Shown: positions 1 to 8,355, counted from the stretch's first letter. The stretch: 64,000 bases of DNA from Lutimaribacter pacificus (GCF_900142185.1 NZ_FQZZ01000001.1:806001-870000), one strand, 5' to 3'. Program-made: numbers and translations. The notes: generated by a model from the sequence alone, not told the origin.

Positions 1-126
1 CTTAGGCAGGAAGGTCATGTTTTCCGACATGCAATAGACACAGCGGAAATCGCAGCGGTCGGTCACCGAGACGCGCAGATAGGTGATGGCGCGTGCGAAC
101 GGGTCTATGAGCGGGGCGTCGGTCAT
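1..126 (-). CDS. moaA: GTP 3',8-cyclase MoaA, N-terminal fragment
   Basis: The first 42 codons are present and the rest lies outside the window. The protein begins with a short leader and then shows the radical-SAM cysteine motif CDFRCVYC (C25, C29, C32), which binds the [4Fe-4S] cluster and S-adenosylmethionine. The wording around it ([12 protein letters not shown]) is typical of MoaA, which carries out the first step of molybdenum cofactor synthesis from GTP. The start is the ATG at 124-126. It is divergent from the lipoprotein gene that follows. The assignment rests on the N-terminus only. Confidence 0.85.
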   Translation of the reverse strand, partial: MTDAPLIDPFARAITYLRVSVTDRCDFRCVYCMSENMTFLPK

Positions 127-208
127 GGTGGGGAACCTAGGCGCGGACCTCCGCCGGGGCAAGGGGATTGCATTGCGGGCGGGGGGATATGCGCGTAACA
201 TTTTGCCC

Positions 209-694
209 ATGATGAAGCGATTTCCCGGATTGTTGATCGTGCCGCTTCTGGCCGGTTGCGCGCTGTTGCCCGGCCGCGATCCGGCCCAGGCCGTTTCGGT
301 GCGGCCCGGCGACGGGCAGGTGCATCCCGTGGCGCGGCCTGAAACGGGGGGCCGCCGCCCGCCCGCGGGCGCCCGCACCGCCGACGCGCTGGACACCACC
401 ACGGAAGAGGAACGCCAGGCCGCCGCCGCCCCGGCCGCACCCGGCGGGCGCGACCTCGGCGTGACCATCGCCGCGCTGGGCGATCCGGCACGGCCCGGTT
501 TCTGGCTGGAAACGCCGCTTGTCGCCACGCCCGGCACCGGCCGGGTGGAATACCAGGGCAAAACCGCGCAGGTGCAGCTGATCCCGATAGAAGGCGCCGC
601 GACGGCGGGCAGCCGGCTGTCGCTGGCCGCGATGCGGCTGGTCGGCGCGCCGCTGGCCGGCCTGCCGGAGATTCGCGTCTTTGCAGGCGGTTAA
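209..694 (+). CDS. putative lipoprotein, unknown function
   Basis: This encodes about 161 residues. I chose the ATG at 209 because it places a classic lipoprotein signal at the N-terminus: a basic start, a hydrophobic run and the lipobox LLAGC with the acylated cysteine at residue 17. The reading frame is open further upstream, but those codons overlap moaA. The middle is rich in Pro, Ala and Gly and looks disordered. The C-terminal half (from about residue 75) looks folded. Similar short rhodobacterial lipoproteins are sometimes labelled D-galactarate dehydratase in databases; I recall this only from general knowledge, and nothing here looks like that enzyme. Function is unknown. Confidence 0.7.
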   Translation: MMKRFPGLLIVPLLAGCALLPGRDPAQAVSVRPGDGQVHPVARPETGGRRPPAGARTADALDTTTEEERQAAAAPAAPGGRDLGVTIAALGDPARPGFWLETPLVATPGTGRVEYQGKTAQVQLIPIEGAATAGSRLSLAAMRLVGAPLAGLPEIRVFAGG

Positions 695-701
695 CGCGCG
701 G

Positions 702-1379
702 TCACAGGTATTTCTCGGCTTCCTTGCGGGCAAACCGTTTCATCTGCCGCCCGTTTTCCGCCATGAAGGCGCGCACGCGGTCGGGGTCGTGTTTCGACAG
801 TTCGCGCAGCCACCATGCCACCGATTTCTGGATGAACCATTCCGGGTCGCGCACGTAACCGGCGGCCCAGCCCAGCACCCGCTCGCGGATCGCGGTTTCG
901 GTCTCGTCGGGGTGGTTCTGCTTGGTGAAGGGCAGGGTGATCACCATCGCCGCGCGGCGGGTCCAGTGGCTGTCCGATGTCGTCCAGCCTTCGACCTCAT
1001 CGATGCGCGCGGGATCGGCCACCAGCCGTTTCTGCCCCGCCATCATGGCGTGGTCGGCGATGGCCCAGCTGTCGAAATCGGGCACCCATGACACGATCAG
1101 CGCCCATGCGGCGCTGTCGTCGGGGCGCAGGCGGGCCTGCGTCAGCAGCTTGGCGGCGGCAAGCCGCGCCTCGAAAATATCGGTCTGCCACAGCGCATCG
1201 GCCAGCGCCACGCGGGCGGGCACGTCCATGCCCTGCCGCCAGCCCTTCGTGATGTCGTTCAGCGCCGGGTTGGGCACGCCCAGGTAGGGGCGCGGCAGCT
1301 TGTGATACTGCGCCATGCCCTCGGCCCGGCCGGGTTCGGCGGCGGCGCGCAGTTCGGCCAGTGCGTCCCCGGGCGTCAT
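702..1379 (-). CDS. DNA alkylation repair protein, AlkD-like
   Basis: This 225-residue all-helical protein resembles the AlkC/AlkD HEAT-repeat DNA glycosylases that remove alkylated purines. The family wording is visible in ITKGWRQGMDVPARVALADALW and WIADHAMM-type helices, and the Trp-rich stretch FIQKSVAWWLRELSKHDP near the C-terminus is characteristic. Its ATG at 1377-1379 overlaps the TGA stop of glmS by four bases, so the two are probably co-translated as the last gene of a glmU-glmS-alkD unit. The DNA repair role is inferred from the family, and substrate specificity cannot be read from the sequence. Confidence 0.8.
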   Translation of the reverse strand: MTPGDALAELRAAAEPGRAEGMAQYHKLPRPYLGVPNPALNDITKGWRQGMDVPARVALADALWQTDIFEARLAAAKLLTQARLRPDDSAAWALIVSWVPDFDSWAIADHAMMAGQKRLVADPARIDEVEGWTTSDSHWTRRAAMVITLPFTKQNHPDETETAIRERVLGWAAGYVRDPEWFIQKSVAWWLRELSKHDPDRVRAFMAENGRQMKRFARKEAEKYL

Positions 1380-3199
1380 TCCACGGTCACCGATTTCGCC
1401 AGGTTGCGCGGCTGGTCCACATCGGTGCCCTTGGCGATGGCGGTGTGATAGGCCAGTTGCTGCGCCGGGATGGCATAGAGGATCGGCGCCAGGTCGTCGG
1501 CAACGGTGGGCATCACCAGCGTGTGGGTGACGCCGTCGCCGGCCTCGGCCAGCCCGGCCTCGTCGGTGACCAGCGTGACCTTGCCGCCGCGCGCCATCAC
1601 CTCCTGCATGTTCGACACGGTCTTGTCGAACAGCGCATCGCGCGGGGCCATTACCACCACCGGCATACGCTTGTCGATCAGGGCGATGGGGCCGTGTTTG
1701 AGTTCTCCCGATGCATAAGCTTCGGCGTGTATGTAGCTGATTTCCTTTAGTTTCAGAGCGCCTTCCATTGCAAGCGGATACATCAGGCCGCGTCCCAGAA
1801 ACAGGATGTCGTCGGCCTCGGCCAGCTTGCGCGCGACCTTTTTCGCGCTGCGATCCTGCGCCAGCGCGTGATTGAGGATGCCGGGCAGGCTGCGCAGTGC
1901 GCTCAGCCGGTCGGCCAGCGCATCCGCATCCAGGTGCCCACGCTGCCGCGCCGCCTTGAGCGCCAGAAGGTAAAGCACCGTCAACTGGCAGGTGAACGCC
2001 TTGGTCGAGGCGACGCCCACCTCGACCCCGGCCAGGATCGGCAGCGCCGTGCCGCTTTCCCGCGCGATCGAGCTTTCGGGGACGTTCACCACCGACACCA
2101 CATGCGCGGCCTTGTCGGCGCAATAGCGCAGAGCGGCCAGCGTGTCGGCGGTTTCGCCCGACTGGCTGACGAACAGCGCCACCGTGCCATCCGCGACCGG
2201 CGGCTCACGGTAGCGGAATTCGCTGGCGATATCGACCTCGACCGGCAGACGCGCGATGCGTTCGAACCAGTATTTCGCGGTGACGCAGGCGAAATAGGCG
2301 GTGCCGCAGGCCACCAGCACCAGCCGGTCGACCCCGGCGAAATCGGGCATCGTGTCGGGCAGGGCGATGTCGCGGCCATCGGCGGTCAGGTAATGGCTCA
2401 GCGCCTCGCCGATCACATGGGGTTGTTCGGCGATTTCCTTGGCCATGAAATGCCTGTGCCCGCCCTTGTCGACGCGGGTGGCGTCGATGCGGATGGTTTT
2501 CACCGGGCGGTTGGCAAGAGTGTTGTTCTCGTCGCGGATTTCCACGCCCGCGCGGGTGACGACGGCCCAGTCGCCCTCTTCCAGATAGGTGATGCGGTCG
2601 GTCAGCGGGGCCAGCGCGATCGCGTCCGAGCCCACGAACATCTCGCCATCGCCGTGGCCGATGGCCAGCGGGCTGCCCTTGCGCGCGGCGATCAGCAGGT
2701 CGTCCTGCCCGTCGAACAGGAACACCAGCGCGAACGCCCCCTCCAGCCGGGCGATGGTCTTGCCGGCGGCCGTAACCGGGTCGTCGCCCCGATCCATGTG
2801 ATGCGCGGCCAGCAGGGCGATGGTTTCGGTGTCGGTTTCGGTTTCCGCCTTGTAGCCGAGCTCGGCCAGTTCGGCGCGCAATTCGCGGAAATTCTCGATG
2901 ATGCCGTTATGCACCACGGCCACGCCGTTCACGCGATGCGGGTGGGCGTTGCCCACCGTCGGCGCGCCGTGGGTGGCCCAGCGGGTGTGGCCGATCCCGG
3001 CCTTGCCGGCCAGCGGTTCATGCACCAGCAGGTCGCTGAGGTTGACCAGCTTGCCCACCGCGCGGCGGCGGTCCAGCCGGCCCGCGTTCACCGTGGCGAT
3101 CCCGGCGCTGTCATAGCCGCGATATTCCAGCCGCCGCAGCGCCTCGACCAGCGTCGGGGCAACCTCGTGCGTGCCCAGGATTCCGACGATACCGCACAT
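1376..3199 (-). CDS. glmS: glutamine-fructose-6-phosphate aminotransferase (isomerizing)
   Basis: GlmS makes glucosamine-6-phosphate from fructose-6-phosphate and glutamine, the entry to UDP-GlcNAc for peptidoglycan and lipid A. The 607 residues match the family length. After Met comes Cys2 (MCGIVGILG), the nucleophile of the class II glutamine amidotransferase domain (about 1-240). Two SIS sugar-isomerase domains follow, with SQSGETADT and LGRGLMYPLAMEGALKLKE. The C-terminal PRNLAKSVTVE is the usual end. Its start codon overlaps the TAA stop of glmU by one base, so glmU and glmS form a translationally linked operon. No glmS ribozyme is expected or seen. Confidence 0.97.
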   Translation of the reverse strand: MCGIVGILGTHEVAPTLVEALRRLEYRGYDSAGIATVNAGRLDRRRAVGKLVNLSDLLVHEPLAGKAGIGHTRWATHGAPTVGNAHPHRVNGVAVVHNGIIENFRELRAELAELGYKAETETDTETIALLAAHHMDRGDDPVTAAGKTIARLEGAFALVFLFDGQDDLLIAARKGSPLAIGHGDGEMFVGSDAIALAPLTDRITYLEEGDWAVVTRAGVEIRDENNTLANRPVKTIRIDATRVDKGGHRHFMAKEIAEQPHVIGEALSHYLTADGRDIALPDTMPDFAGVDRLVLVACGTAYFACVTAKYWFERIARLPVEVDIASEFRYREPPVADGTVALFVSQSGETADTLAALRYCADKAAHVVSVVNVPESSIARESGTALPILAGVEVGVASTKAFTCQLTVLYLLALKAARQRGHLDADALADRLSALRSLPGILNHALAQDRSAKKVARKLAEADDILFLGRGLMYPLAMEGALKLKEISYIHAEAYASGELKHGPIALIDKRMPVVVMAPRDALFDKTVSNMQEVMARGGKVTLVTDEAGLAEAGDGVTHTLVMPTVADDLAPILYAIPAQQLAYHTAIAKGTDVDQPRNLAKSVTVE

Positions 3200-4554
3200 T
3201 ATGCCTCTCCCTTGTCGCGTCTGGCCTTTTTGGCCTTGAGCATTTCGAACAGCTTGTGCGCCATGCCGGGCTTGTTCACCTGTTCGGCGCGCGCCAGCGC
3301 CAGCGCCGCATCCCCGACATCGCGGGTGATGACCGAGCCCGAGCCCGTCATCGCGCCCGCGCCCACCCGCACCGGGGCCACCAGCATCGTGTTCGACCCG
3401 ATGAAGGCGCCTGCGCCGATCTCGGTGCGGTGCTTCATCACGCCGTCATAGTTGCAGGTGATCGTGCCCGCGCCGATATTGCTGCCCGCGCCCACATGGG
3501 CGTCGCCGATATAGGACAGGTGATTGGCCTTGGCGCCCTCGTCCAGGATGGCGTTCTTGACCTCGACGAAATTGCCGATGCGCACGTCCTCGGCCAGTTC
3601 CGCGCCGGGACGCAGCCGGGCGTAGGGGCCGACAACCGCGCCGCGGCTGACATGGCAGCCCTCGAGATGCGAAAAGGCGCGGATCGCCGCGCCGCTTTCG
3701 ACCGTCACGCCGGTGCCGAAAAAGACGTTCGGTTCGATCACGCTGTCGCGGCCGATCACGGTGTCATGGGCGAAATGGACGGTGTCGGGGGCGATCAGCG
3801 TCACGCCGTCCTCAAGTGCAGCGGCGCGGGCGCGGGCCTGAAAGGCGGCCTCGGCCCCGGCCAGTTCGGCGCGGCTGTTGATGCCCATGGTCTCGGCCTC
3901 GTCGCAGGTGACGGCGGTGGCGCTCAGCCCGCGGGCGCGGGCCAGGCCCACCACGTCGGTCAGGTAATACTCGCCGCTGGCATTGTCGTTACCCACCCCG
4001 GCAACCAGATCGAACAGCGTGGCGCGATCCGCCATGATAACACCGGAATTGCAAAGAGTTATGGCGCGTTCCTGATCCGTGGCGTCCTTGAACTCGACAA
4101 TCCGTTCCAGCCTGTCACCCGCCATCACCAGCCGGCCGTAGCGGCCCGGATCGGCGGCCTGGAACCCGAGCACGACGATATCGTGCTGCGCGCGCGCCTG
4201 TTGCATGGCTTCCAGCGTTTCGGGCCGGATGAAGGGCGTGTCGCCATAAAGCACGATCACGTCGCCGTCGAACCCGTCCAGCGCCTCGCGCGCCATGCCG
4301 ACGGCGTGGGCGGTGCCTTTCTGCTCTTCCTGCAGCACGATCCGCGCGGTTTCGTCCCAGGACCGCGCGGTTTCGCCCACCGCCCCGGCGCCGTGGCCCG
4401 CGACGACGATCGTCTGCGCCGGGTCCAGCCCGGCCCCGGATTTCAGTGCGTGGATCAGCAGCGGCGCCCCGGCGACCGGGTGCAGCACCTTGGGCAGGTC
4501 CGAATTCATGCGCGTCCCCATGCCGGCGGCAAGGACGATCAGGGCCGTGGTCAT
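3199..4554 (-). CDS. glmU: bifunctional GlcNAc-1-P uridyltransferase / glucosamine-1-P acetyltransferase
   Basis: GlmU carries out the last two cytoplasmic steps to UDP-N-acetylglucosamine. The 451 residues contain an N-terminal nucleotidyltransferase domain with the signature LAAGMGTRMNSDLPKVLH and a C-terminal left-handed beta-helix built of hexapeptide repeats (from about residue 255) ending in a short basic tail. I chose the ATG at 4552-4554; an in-frame TTG lies two codons upstream at 4560. It is the first gene of the glmU-glmS-alkD unit, with a candidate promoter at 4585-4612 in the divergent spacer shared with the phosphatase gene. Confidence 0.96.
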   Translation of the reverse strand: MTTALIVLAAGMGTRMNSDLPKVLHPVAGAPLLIHALKSGAGLDPAQTIVVAGHGAGAVGETARSWDETARIVLQEEQKGTAHAVGMAREALDGFDGDVIVLYGDTPFIRPETLEAMQQARAQHDIVVLGFQAADPGRYGRLVMAGDRLERIVEFKDATDQERAITLCNSGVIMADRATLFDLVAGVGNDNASGEYYLTDVVGLARARGLSATAVTCDEAETMGINSRAELAGAEAAFQARARAAALEDGVTLIAPDTVHFAHDTVIGRDSVIEPNVFFGTGVTVESGAAIRAFSHLEGCHVSRGAVVGPYARLRPGAELAEDVRIGNFVEVKNAILDEGAKANHLSYIGDAHVGAGSNIGAGTITCNYDGVMKHRTEIGAGAFIGSNTMLVAPVRVGAGAMTGSGSVITRDVGDAALALARAEQVNKPGMAHKLFEMLKAKKARRDKGEA

Positions 4555-4584
4555 ATGCAAACTCGTTCGTTATATGTCTGCGCC

Positions 4585-4612
4585 GTTATACGGGCTTGCC
4601 GTGATGGCGCAA
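4585..4612 (-). promoter_or_regulatory. candidate sigma-70-type promoter for glmU
   Basis: Read on the minus strand there is a -35-like TTGCGC (4607-4612), a 16-base spacer and a -10-like TATAAC (4585-4590), about 30 bases ahead of the glmU ATG. It sits in the 132-base divergent spacer. It is a match by eye only. Confidence 0.45.
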
Positions 4613-4686
4613 GCGGGGGCGGCATCACTTGAGATTGCCGATTGTGACAGGGGTTTGCGGTTTTCCGCCACATGACAGGAGATGCC

Positions 4687-5352
4687 ATGCGCACGGTGAT
4701 TTTCGACCTGGACGGGACGCTGGCCGATACCAGCGGCGACCTGATCGCGGCGGCCAACCATTGTTTCCGCGACATGGGGCTGGGCGACGTGCTGGACCCG
4801 GTGGGCGATGCCGTCACCGCCTTTCACGGCGGGCGGGCGATGCTGACGCTGGGGCTGACCCGCGTCGCGCACGCGGATGTGGCCGGGCAGATCGAACGGT
4901 ATTACCCCGTTCTGCTGGATGCCTATGGCGGGGCCATCGACCTGCATACAACGCTTTATCCCGGCGCGATGGAGGCGGTGGCGGCGCTGCGCGACGCGGG
5001 CTATGCGGTTGGCGTGTGCACCAACAAGCCCGAGGGGCTGGCGCAGACGCTGCTGACGCGGCTGGGGGTGCGCGATGCCTTTGCCTCGCTCGTGGGGGCC
5101 GATACCCTGCCGGTGCGCAAGCCCGACCCCGAACCGTTCCGCGAGGCGGTGCGCCGTGCCGGGGGCGATCCGGCGCGGGCCTGCCTGATCGGCGACACCG
5201 ATACCGACCGCGAAACCGCACGCGCCGCCGGGGTGCCATCGGTCCTTGTCACCTTCGGCCCGGCGGGGAAAAGCGTGGCGGACCTGCTGCCCGAGGCGCT
5301 GATCGGGCATTTCGACGAGCTGCCCGGCGTGGTGCGGCGGCTGATCGGTTAA
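4687..5352 (+). CDS. gph: phosphoglycolate phosphatase-like HAD hydrolase
   Basis: This 221-residue HAD-superfamily phosphatase is most like phosphoglycolate phosphatase, which removes the 2-phosphoglycolate formed by Rubisco oxygenation or DNA repair. Motif I is FDLDGTLADT near the N-terminus with the nucleophilic Asp, motif II is CTNKPE, and the motif III/IV region is RKPDPEPF followed by IGDTDTDRETA. A small helical cap lies between motifs I and II. I chose the ATG at 4687 because AGGAG at 4677-4681 is well spaced; an ATG at 4672 would overlap that site. The exact substrate is inferred; other HAD-IA phosphatases share these motifs. Confidence 0.8.
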   Translation: MRTVIFDLDGTLADTSGDLIAAANHCFRDMGLGDVLDPVGDAVTAFHGGRAMLTLGLTRVAHADVAGQIERYYPVLLDAYGGAIDLHTTLYPGAMEAVAALRDAGYAVGVCTNKPEGLAQTLLTRLGVRDAFASLVGADTLPVRKPDPEPFREAVRRAGGDPARACLIGDTDTDRETARAAGVPSVLVTFGPAGKSVADLLPEALIGHFDELPGVVRRLIG

Positions 5353-5426
5353 AGGGGCTGCGCCGGACCCCGTGGCGGGCCGGGCGCGGCCTTGTCTGTT
5401 GCAGAAAGGCCGGACCGGACGTTCAC

Positions 5427-5454
5427 GACATGCGAAATGTCGCTTGGCGACATT
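5427..5454. promoter_or_regulatory. clustered inverted repeats, candidate operator upstream of aminotransferase gene
   Basis: The half-site CGACAT or its complement occurs three times in 28 bases: CGACAT (5427-5432), ATGTCG (5437-5442) and CGACAT (5448-5453). The last two lie within a perfect 8-base inverted repeat, AATGTCGC-TTG-GCGACATT (5436-5454). The array ends about 30 bases before the next gene. It looks like a binding site for a dimeric regulator, which I cannot name. There is no T-run, so it is unlikely to be a terminator. Confidence 0.45.
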
Positions 5455-5483
5455 GACGGGTGGGCGGGCTTGGCGCATCTGTT

Positions 5484-6683
5484 ATGGCTATGACCGAGAT
5501 ATTCGCCGGCAGTTTCACCCAGCAGGAACCGATCCCCGACGAGGCGATCGAGGCGGCGCTGCGCGTCATGCGCTCGGGCCGGCTGCACCGCTACAATGTG
5601 GCCGAGGGCGATCCGGGCGAGGTGGCGCTGCTTGAGCAGGAATTCGCGGCGGCGATGGGGGCGAAATACTGCCTTGCCGTGGCCTCGGGCGGGTATGCGC
5701 TGGCCTGCGCGCTGCGTGCCGTGGGGGTGCGGCCCGGCGACAAGGTGCTGACCAACGCCTTTACCCTGGCCCCGGTGCCCGGCGCGATCGCAAGCGTTGG
5801 CGCGGTGCCGGTCTTTGTCGGCGTGACCGAGGGGCTGGTGATCGACCTCGACGACCTGGCGGCAAAGGCGGACGAGGCCGATGTGCTGATGCTGAGCCAC
5901 ATGCGCGGGCACCTTGCCGACATGGACCGGCTGATGGCGATCTGCGATACCGCCGGTATCCGGGTGATCGAGGATTGCGCGCATACGATGGGCGCGCGCT
6001 GGCGCGGGCGGCTGTCGGGCACGGACGGGGTGATCGGCTGCTATTCGACGCAGACCTACAAACACCTCAATTCCGGCGAGGGCGGGTTCCTGATCACGGA
6101 CGATTCCGGGGTGATGGCGCGGGCGGTGATGCTGTCGGGGTCGTACATGCTCTATGATCGCCACCTTGCCGCGCCGGATGCGCAGGCGTTCGAGGCGGTC
6201 CGCTATGACACGCCCAATATCTCGGGGCGGATGGACCACCTGCGCGCGGCGATCCTGCGCCCGCAACTGCGGCGGCTGGCCGAACAGTGCGATCGCTGGA
6301 ACGCGCGGTACCGCGCCGTCGAAGAGGGCCTGCGCGGCACCCCCGGCCTGAGCGTGGTGGAGCGCCCGGCAGAGGAATATTTCGTGGGCTCGTCGATCCA
6401 GTTTCTACTGCTGGACTGGGCGGGCGAGCGCGTGCAGGAGGCGATCCGCCGCTGCGCCGCGCGGGGGGTGGAGCTGAAATGGTTCGGCGGTGCCGAGCCG
6501 CAGGGCTTTACCAGCCGCTATGACAGCTGGCGCTATGCGCCGTCCGAGCCGATGCCGGCCACCGACCGGGTGCTGCGCGGTATCGTCGACATGCGCCTGC
6601 CGCTGACATTCAGCATAGAGGATTGCCGCCTGATCGCGCGTATCATCCGTGCTGAGGTGGGCGCGGTCTGGCAGGCCGGCTGA
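5484..6683 (+). CDS. DegT/DnrJ/EryC1/StrS family PLP-dependent aminotransferase
   Basis: This protein of about 399 residues belongs to the fold-type I sugar aminotransferase-like family. The PLP-binding Lys is K193 in TYKHLNSGEGG, the cofactor-contacting Asp is in VIEDCAHTMGA, and the N-terminal part has the family pattern of a conserved Ser/Gly-rich loop (AVASGGYALACALRA). Members usually transaminate nucleotide-linked keto-sugars or act in cyclitol pathways, but no sugar-nucleotide gene is nearby, so the substrate is unknown. Starts at 5484 (MAMTEIF) and 5490 (MTEIF) are both possible and neither has a strong ribosome site. It stands alone, with a hairpin array upstream and a repeat downstream. 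Confidence 0.85.
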   Translation: MAMTEIFAGSFTQQEPIPDEAIEAALRVMRSGRLHRYNVAEGDPGEVALLEQEFAAAMGAKYCLAVASGGYALACALRAVGVRPGDKVLTNAFTLAPVPGAIASVGAVPVFVGVTEGLVIDLDDLAAKADEADVLMLSHMRGHLADMDRLMAICDTAGIRVIEDCAHTMGARWRGRLSGTDGVIGCYSTQTYKHLNSGEGGFLITDDSGVMARAVMLSGSYMLYDRHLAAPDAQAFEAVRYDTPNISGRMDHLRAAILRPQLRRLAEQCDRWNARYRAVEEGLRGTPGLSVVERPAEEYFVGSSIQFLLLDWAGERVQEAIRRCAARGVELKWFGGAEPQGFTSRYDSWRYAPSEPMPATDRVLRGIVDMRLPLTFSIEDCRLIARIIRAEVGAVWQAG

Positions 6684-6718
6684 TCCCGGTTTCGGATCGG
6701 CTGCGCGATCCGACCGGC

Positions 6719-6764
6719 TGGGGGCGCTGCCCCCAGACCCCCGGAGTTTCTGGGCAAGATGAAG
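6719..6764 (+). repeat. dispersed intergenic repeat with hairpin, copy 1
   Basis: A perfect 7-base stem with 3-base loop (TGGGGGC-GCT-GCCCCCA, 6719-6735) is followed by a segment of the form GGAGTTTCTGGGCAAGATGAAG split over 6743-6764. A related segment of the form GGAGTATTT...GATGAAG recurs at 11658-11680. Both follow the 3' end of a gene. Similar intergenic elements are common in Rhodobacterales genomes as far as I recall; here I can show only two copies. Confidence 0.5.
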
Positions 6765-6795
6765 CAAGGGACGTTTCCACGGCATTGCAGGGCGC

Positions 6796-6840
6796 TTGAC
6801 CCGACTCGGGTTTTCGTGCCATTTAATGAACAAGTGTTCA
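6796..6840 (+). promoter_or_regulatory. candidate promoter and palindromic operator for the leucine-catabolic cluster
   Basis: A -35-like TTGACC (6796-6801) and an AT-rich -10 region around TTTAAT (6822-6827) are followed by the perfect palindrome TGAACA-AG-TGTTCA (6827-6840). It ends 23 bases before ivd. The position, overlapping the -10 element or transcription start, suits a repressor. TetR-type regulators of acyl-CoA catabolism use operators of this size, but the regulator gene is not in the window. Confidence 0.5.
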
Positions 6841-6863
6841 ATAAACCCTTGGGAGGGGGCCTC

Positions 6864-8027
6864 ATGTTCAATGCAACGATGAAGTTCGATCTGGGCGAGG
6901 ATGTGAACGCGCTGCGCGAAACCGTGCATCGCTGGGCGCAGGAGCGGATCAAGCCGCTGGCGGCGCAGATCGACCAGAGCAACGAGTTCCCCGCCGCGCT
7001 GTGGCGCGAGATGGGCGAGATGGGCCTGCTGGGCATCACCGTGGACGAGGAATACGGCGGCGCGGGCATGTCCTACCTGGCGCATACCATCGCGGTGGAA
7101 GAGGTGGCGCGGGCCTCGGCCTCGGTCAGCCTGTCCTATGGCGCGCATTCGAACCTCTGCGTGAACCAGATCAAGCTGAACGGCAACGAGGAGCAGAAGA
7201 AGAAATACCTGCCCGGCCTGATCTCGGGCGAGCATGTCGGCGCGCTGGCGATGTCGGAACCCTCGGCCGGGTCCGACGTGGTGTCGATGAAGCTGCGCGC
7301 GGACAAGCGCAACGGCTATTACGTGCTGAACGGGTCGAAATACTGGATCACCAACGGGCCGGATGCCGATACGCTGGTGGTCTATGCCAAGACCGACCCC
7401 GAGGCGGGGGCGAAGGGCATGACCGCCTTCATCATCGAAAAGGGGTTCAAGGGTTTCACCCAGGGCCCGCATTTCGACAAGATGGGGATGCGCGGATCGA
7501 ATACCGGCGAGCTGATCTTCGAGGATTGCGAGGTGCCGTTCGAGAACGTGCTGGGCGAAGAGGGCCGGGGCGTCGCGGTGCTGATGTCGGGGCTGGATTA
7601 CGAGCGCGTGGTGCTGTCGGGGATCGGCACCGGGATCATGGCCGCCTGCCTGGACGAGGTCATGCCCTACATGGTCGAGCGCAAGCAGTTCGGCCAGCCG
7701 ATCGGGAATTTCCAGCTGATGCAGGGCAAGATCGCCGATATGTACACGGCGATGAACAGCGCGCGGGCCTATGTCTACGAGGTGGCCAAGAGCTGCGACC
7801 GGGGCGAGGTGACGCGGCAGGACGCGGCGGCCTGCGTGCTTTATGCCAGCGAGGTGGCGATGAGCGTGGCGCACCAGGCGGTGCAGGCCTTCGGCGGTGC
7901 GGGCTTCCTGAACGACAGCGCGGTCAGCCGCATCTTCCGCGACGCCAAGCTGATGGAGATCGGCGCGGGCACCAGCGAGATTCGCCGGATGCTGGTTGGG
8001 CGCGAGCTGATGGCGTCGATGCAGTGA
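6864..8027 (+). CDS. ivd: isovaleryl-CoA dehydrogenase
   Basis: This 387-residue flavoprotein oxidizes isovaleryl-CoA to 3-methylcrotonyl-CoA and passes electrons to ETF. The acyl-CoA dehydrogenase order is intact: helical N-domain, beta-domain with AMSEPSAGSDVVSM and YWITNGPDADTLVVYAKT (FAD contacts), and C-terminal helical domain ending in the QAFGGAGFLNDS and GAGTSEIRRMLVGREL signatures. The base expected for isovaleryl-CoA dehydrogenases is present in GLDYERVVLSG (E247), rather than the later Glu used by short-chain enzymes. The ATG at 6864 follows GGGAGGGGG. It opens the liu cluster, whose later genes complete leucine breakdown, which supports the assignment. Confidence 0.95.
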   Translation: MFNATMKFDLGEDVNALRETVHRWAQERIKPLAAQIDQSNEFPAALWREMGEMGLLGITVDEEYGGAGMSYLAHTIAVEEVARASASVSLSYGAHSNLCVNQIKLNGNEEQKKKYLPGLISGEHVGALAMSEPSAGSDVVSMKLRADKRNGYYVLNGSKYWITNGPDADTLVVYAKTDPEAGAKGMTAFIIEKGFKGFTQGPHFDKMGMRGSNTGELIFEDCEVPFENVLGEEGRGVAVLMSGLDYERVVLSGIGTGIMAACLDEVMPYMVERKQFGQPIGNFQLMQGKIADMYTAMNSARAYVYEVAKSCDRGEVTRQDAAACVLYASEVAMSVAHQAVQAFGGAGFLNDSAVSRIFRDAKLMEIGAGTSEIRRMLVGRELMASMQ

Positions 8028-8052
8028 TGCCGGGGCGACCGGCACAAGGGGC

Positions 8053-8355
8053 ATGACCCCCGGTCTGCGCATATGGGCCCCGGTGGCCGCGCTTGTCGCG
8101 CTGGCGGCGGTCATGGGTTACCTTCTGGGCACGCGCAGCGCCGCGCCGGACGAGGCCGGGGTAATCGCGCGGATGGCCGCGCTCTATGCCGAAGAGGGCG
8201 GCCGGGCCAGCGATTGCGCGGCGCGGCCGGCGGCCTCGGACGGGCTGTGGCTGGTGGTGCGCTGCGCCTGCGCGGGTGCCGCGCGTGAATATTTCGTGGA
8301 CGATTTCGGCCGGCTGGCCCATCGCCGCGCCGAGGGAGAGATACAGACATGCTGA
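8053..8355 (+). CDS. small membrane-anchored protein of unknown function in the liu cluster
   Basis: This 100-residue protein has one hydrophobic segment at about residues 9-28, then a region of about 70 residues probably outside the membrane, containing four cysteines (C56, C71, C73 and the final C100). No domain is recognised. The ATG at 8053 lies 25 bases after ivd, with AAGGGG nearby, and the 3' end overlaps the next gene by seven bases, so it is probably co-transcribed with leucine catabolism. Whether its role is linked to that pathway is unknown. Codon use resembles the neighbours, and the overlap argues that it is a real gene. Confidence 0.6.
   Translation: MTPGLRIWAPVAALVALAAVMGYLLGTRSAAPDEAGVIARMAALYAEEGGRASDCAARPAASDGLWLVVRCACAGAAREYFVDDFGRLAHRRAEGEIQTC

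Noticed and set aside
3731-3739. GGTTCGATC resembling the T-arm of a tRNA.
   Set aside because: It lies within glmU coding sequence and no acceptor, D or anticodon arm surrounds it. No tRNA was found anywhere in the window.
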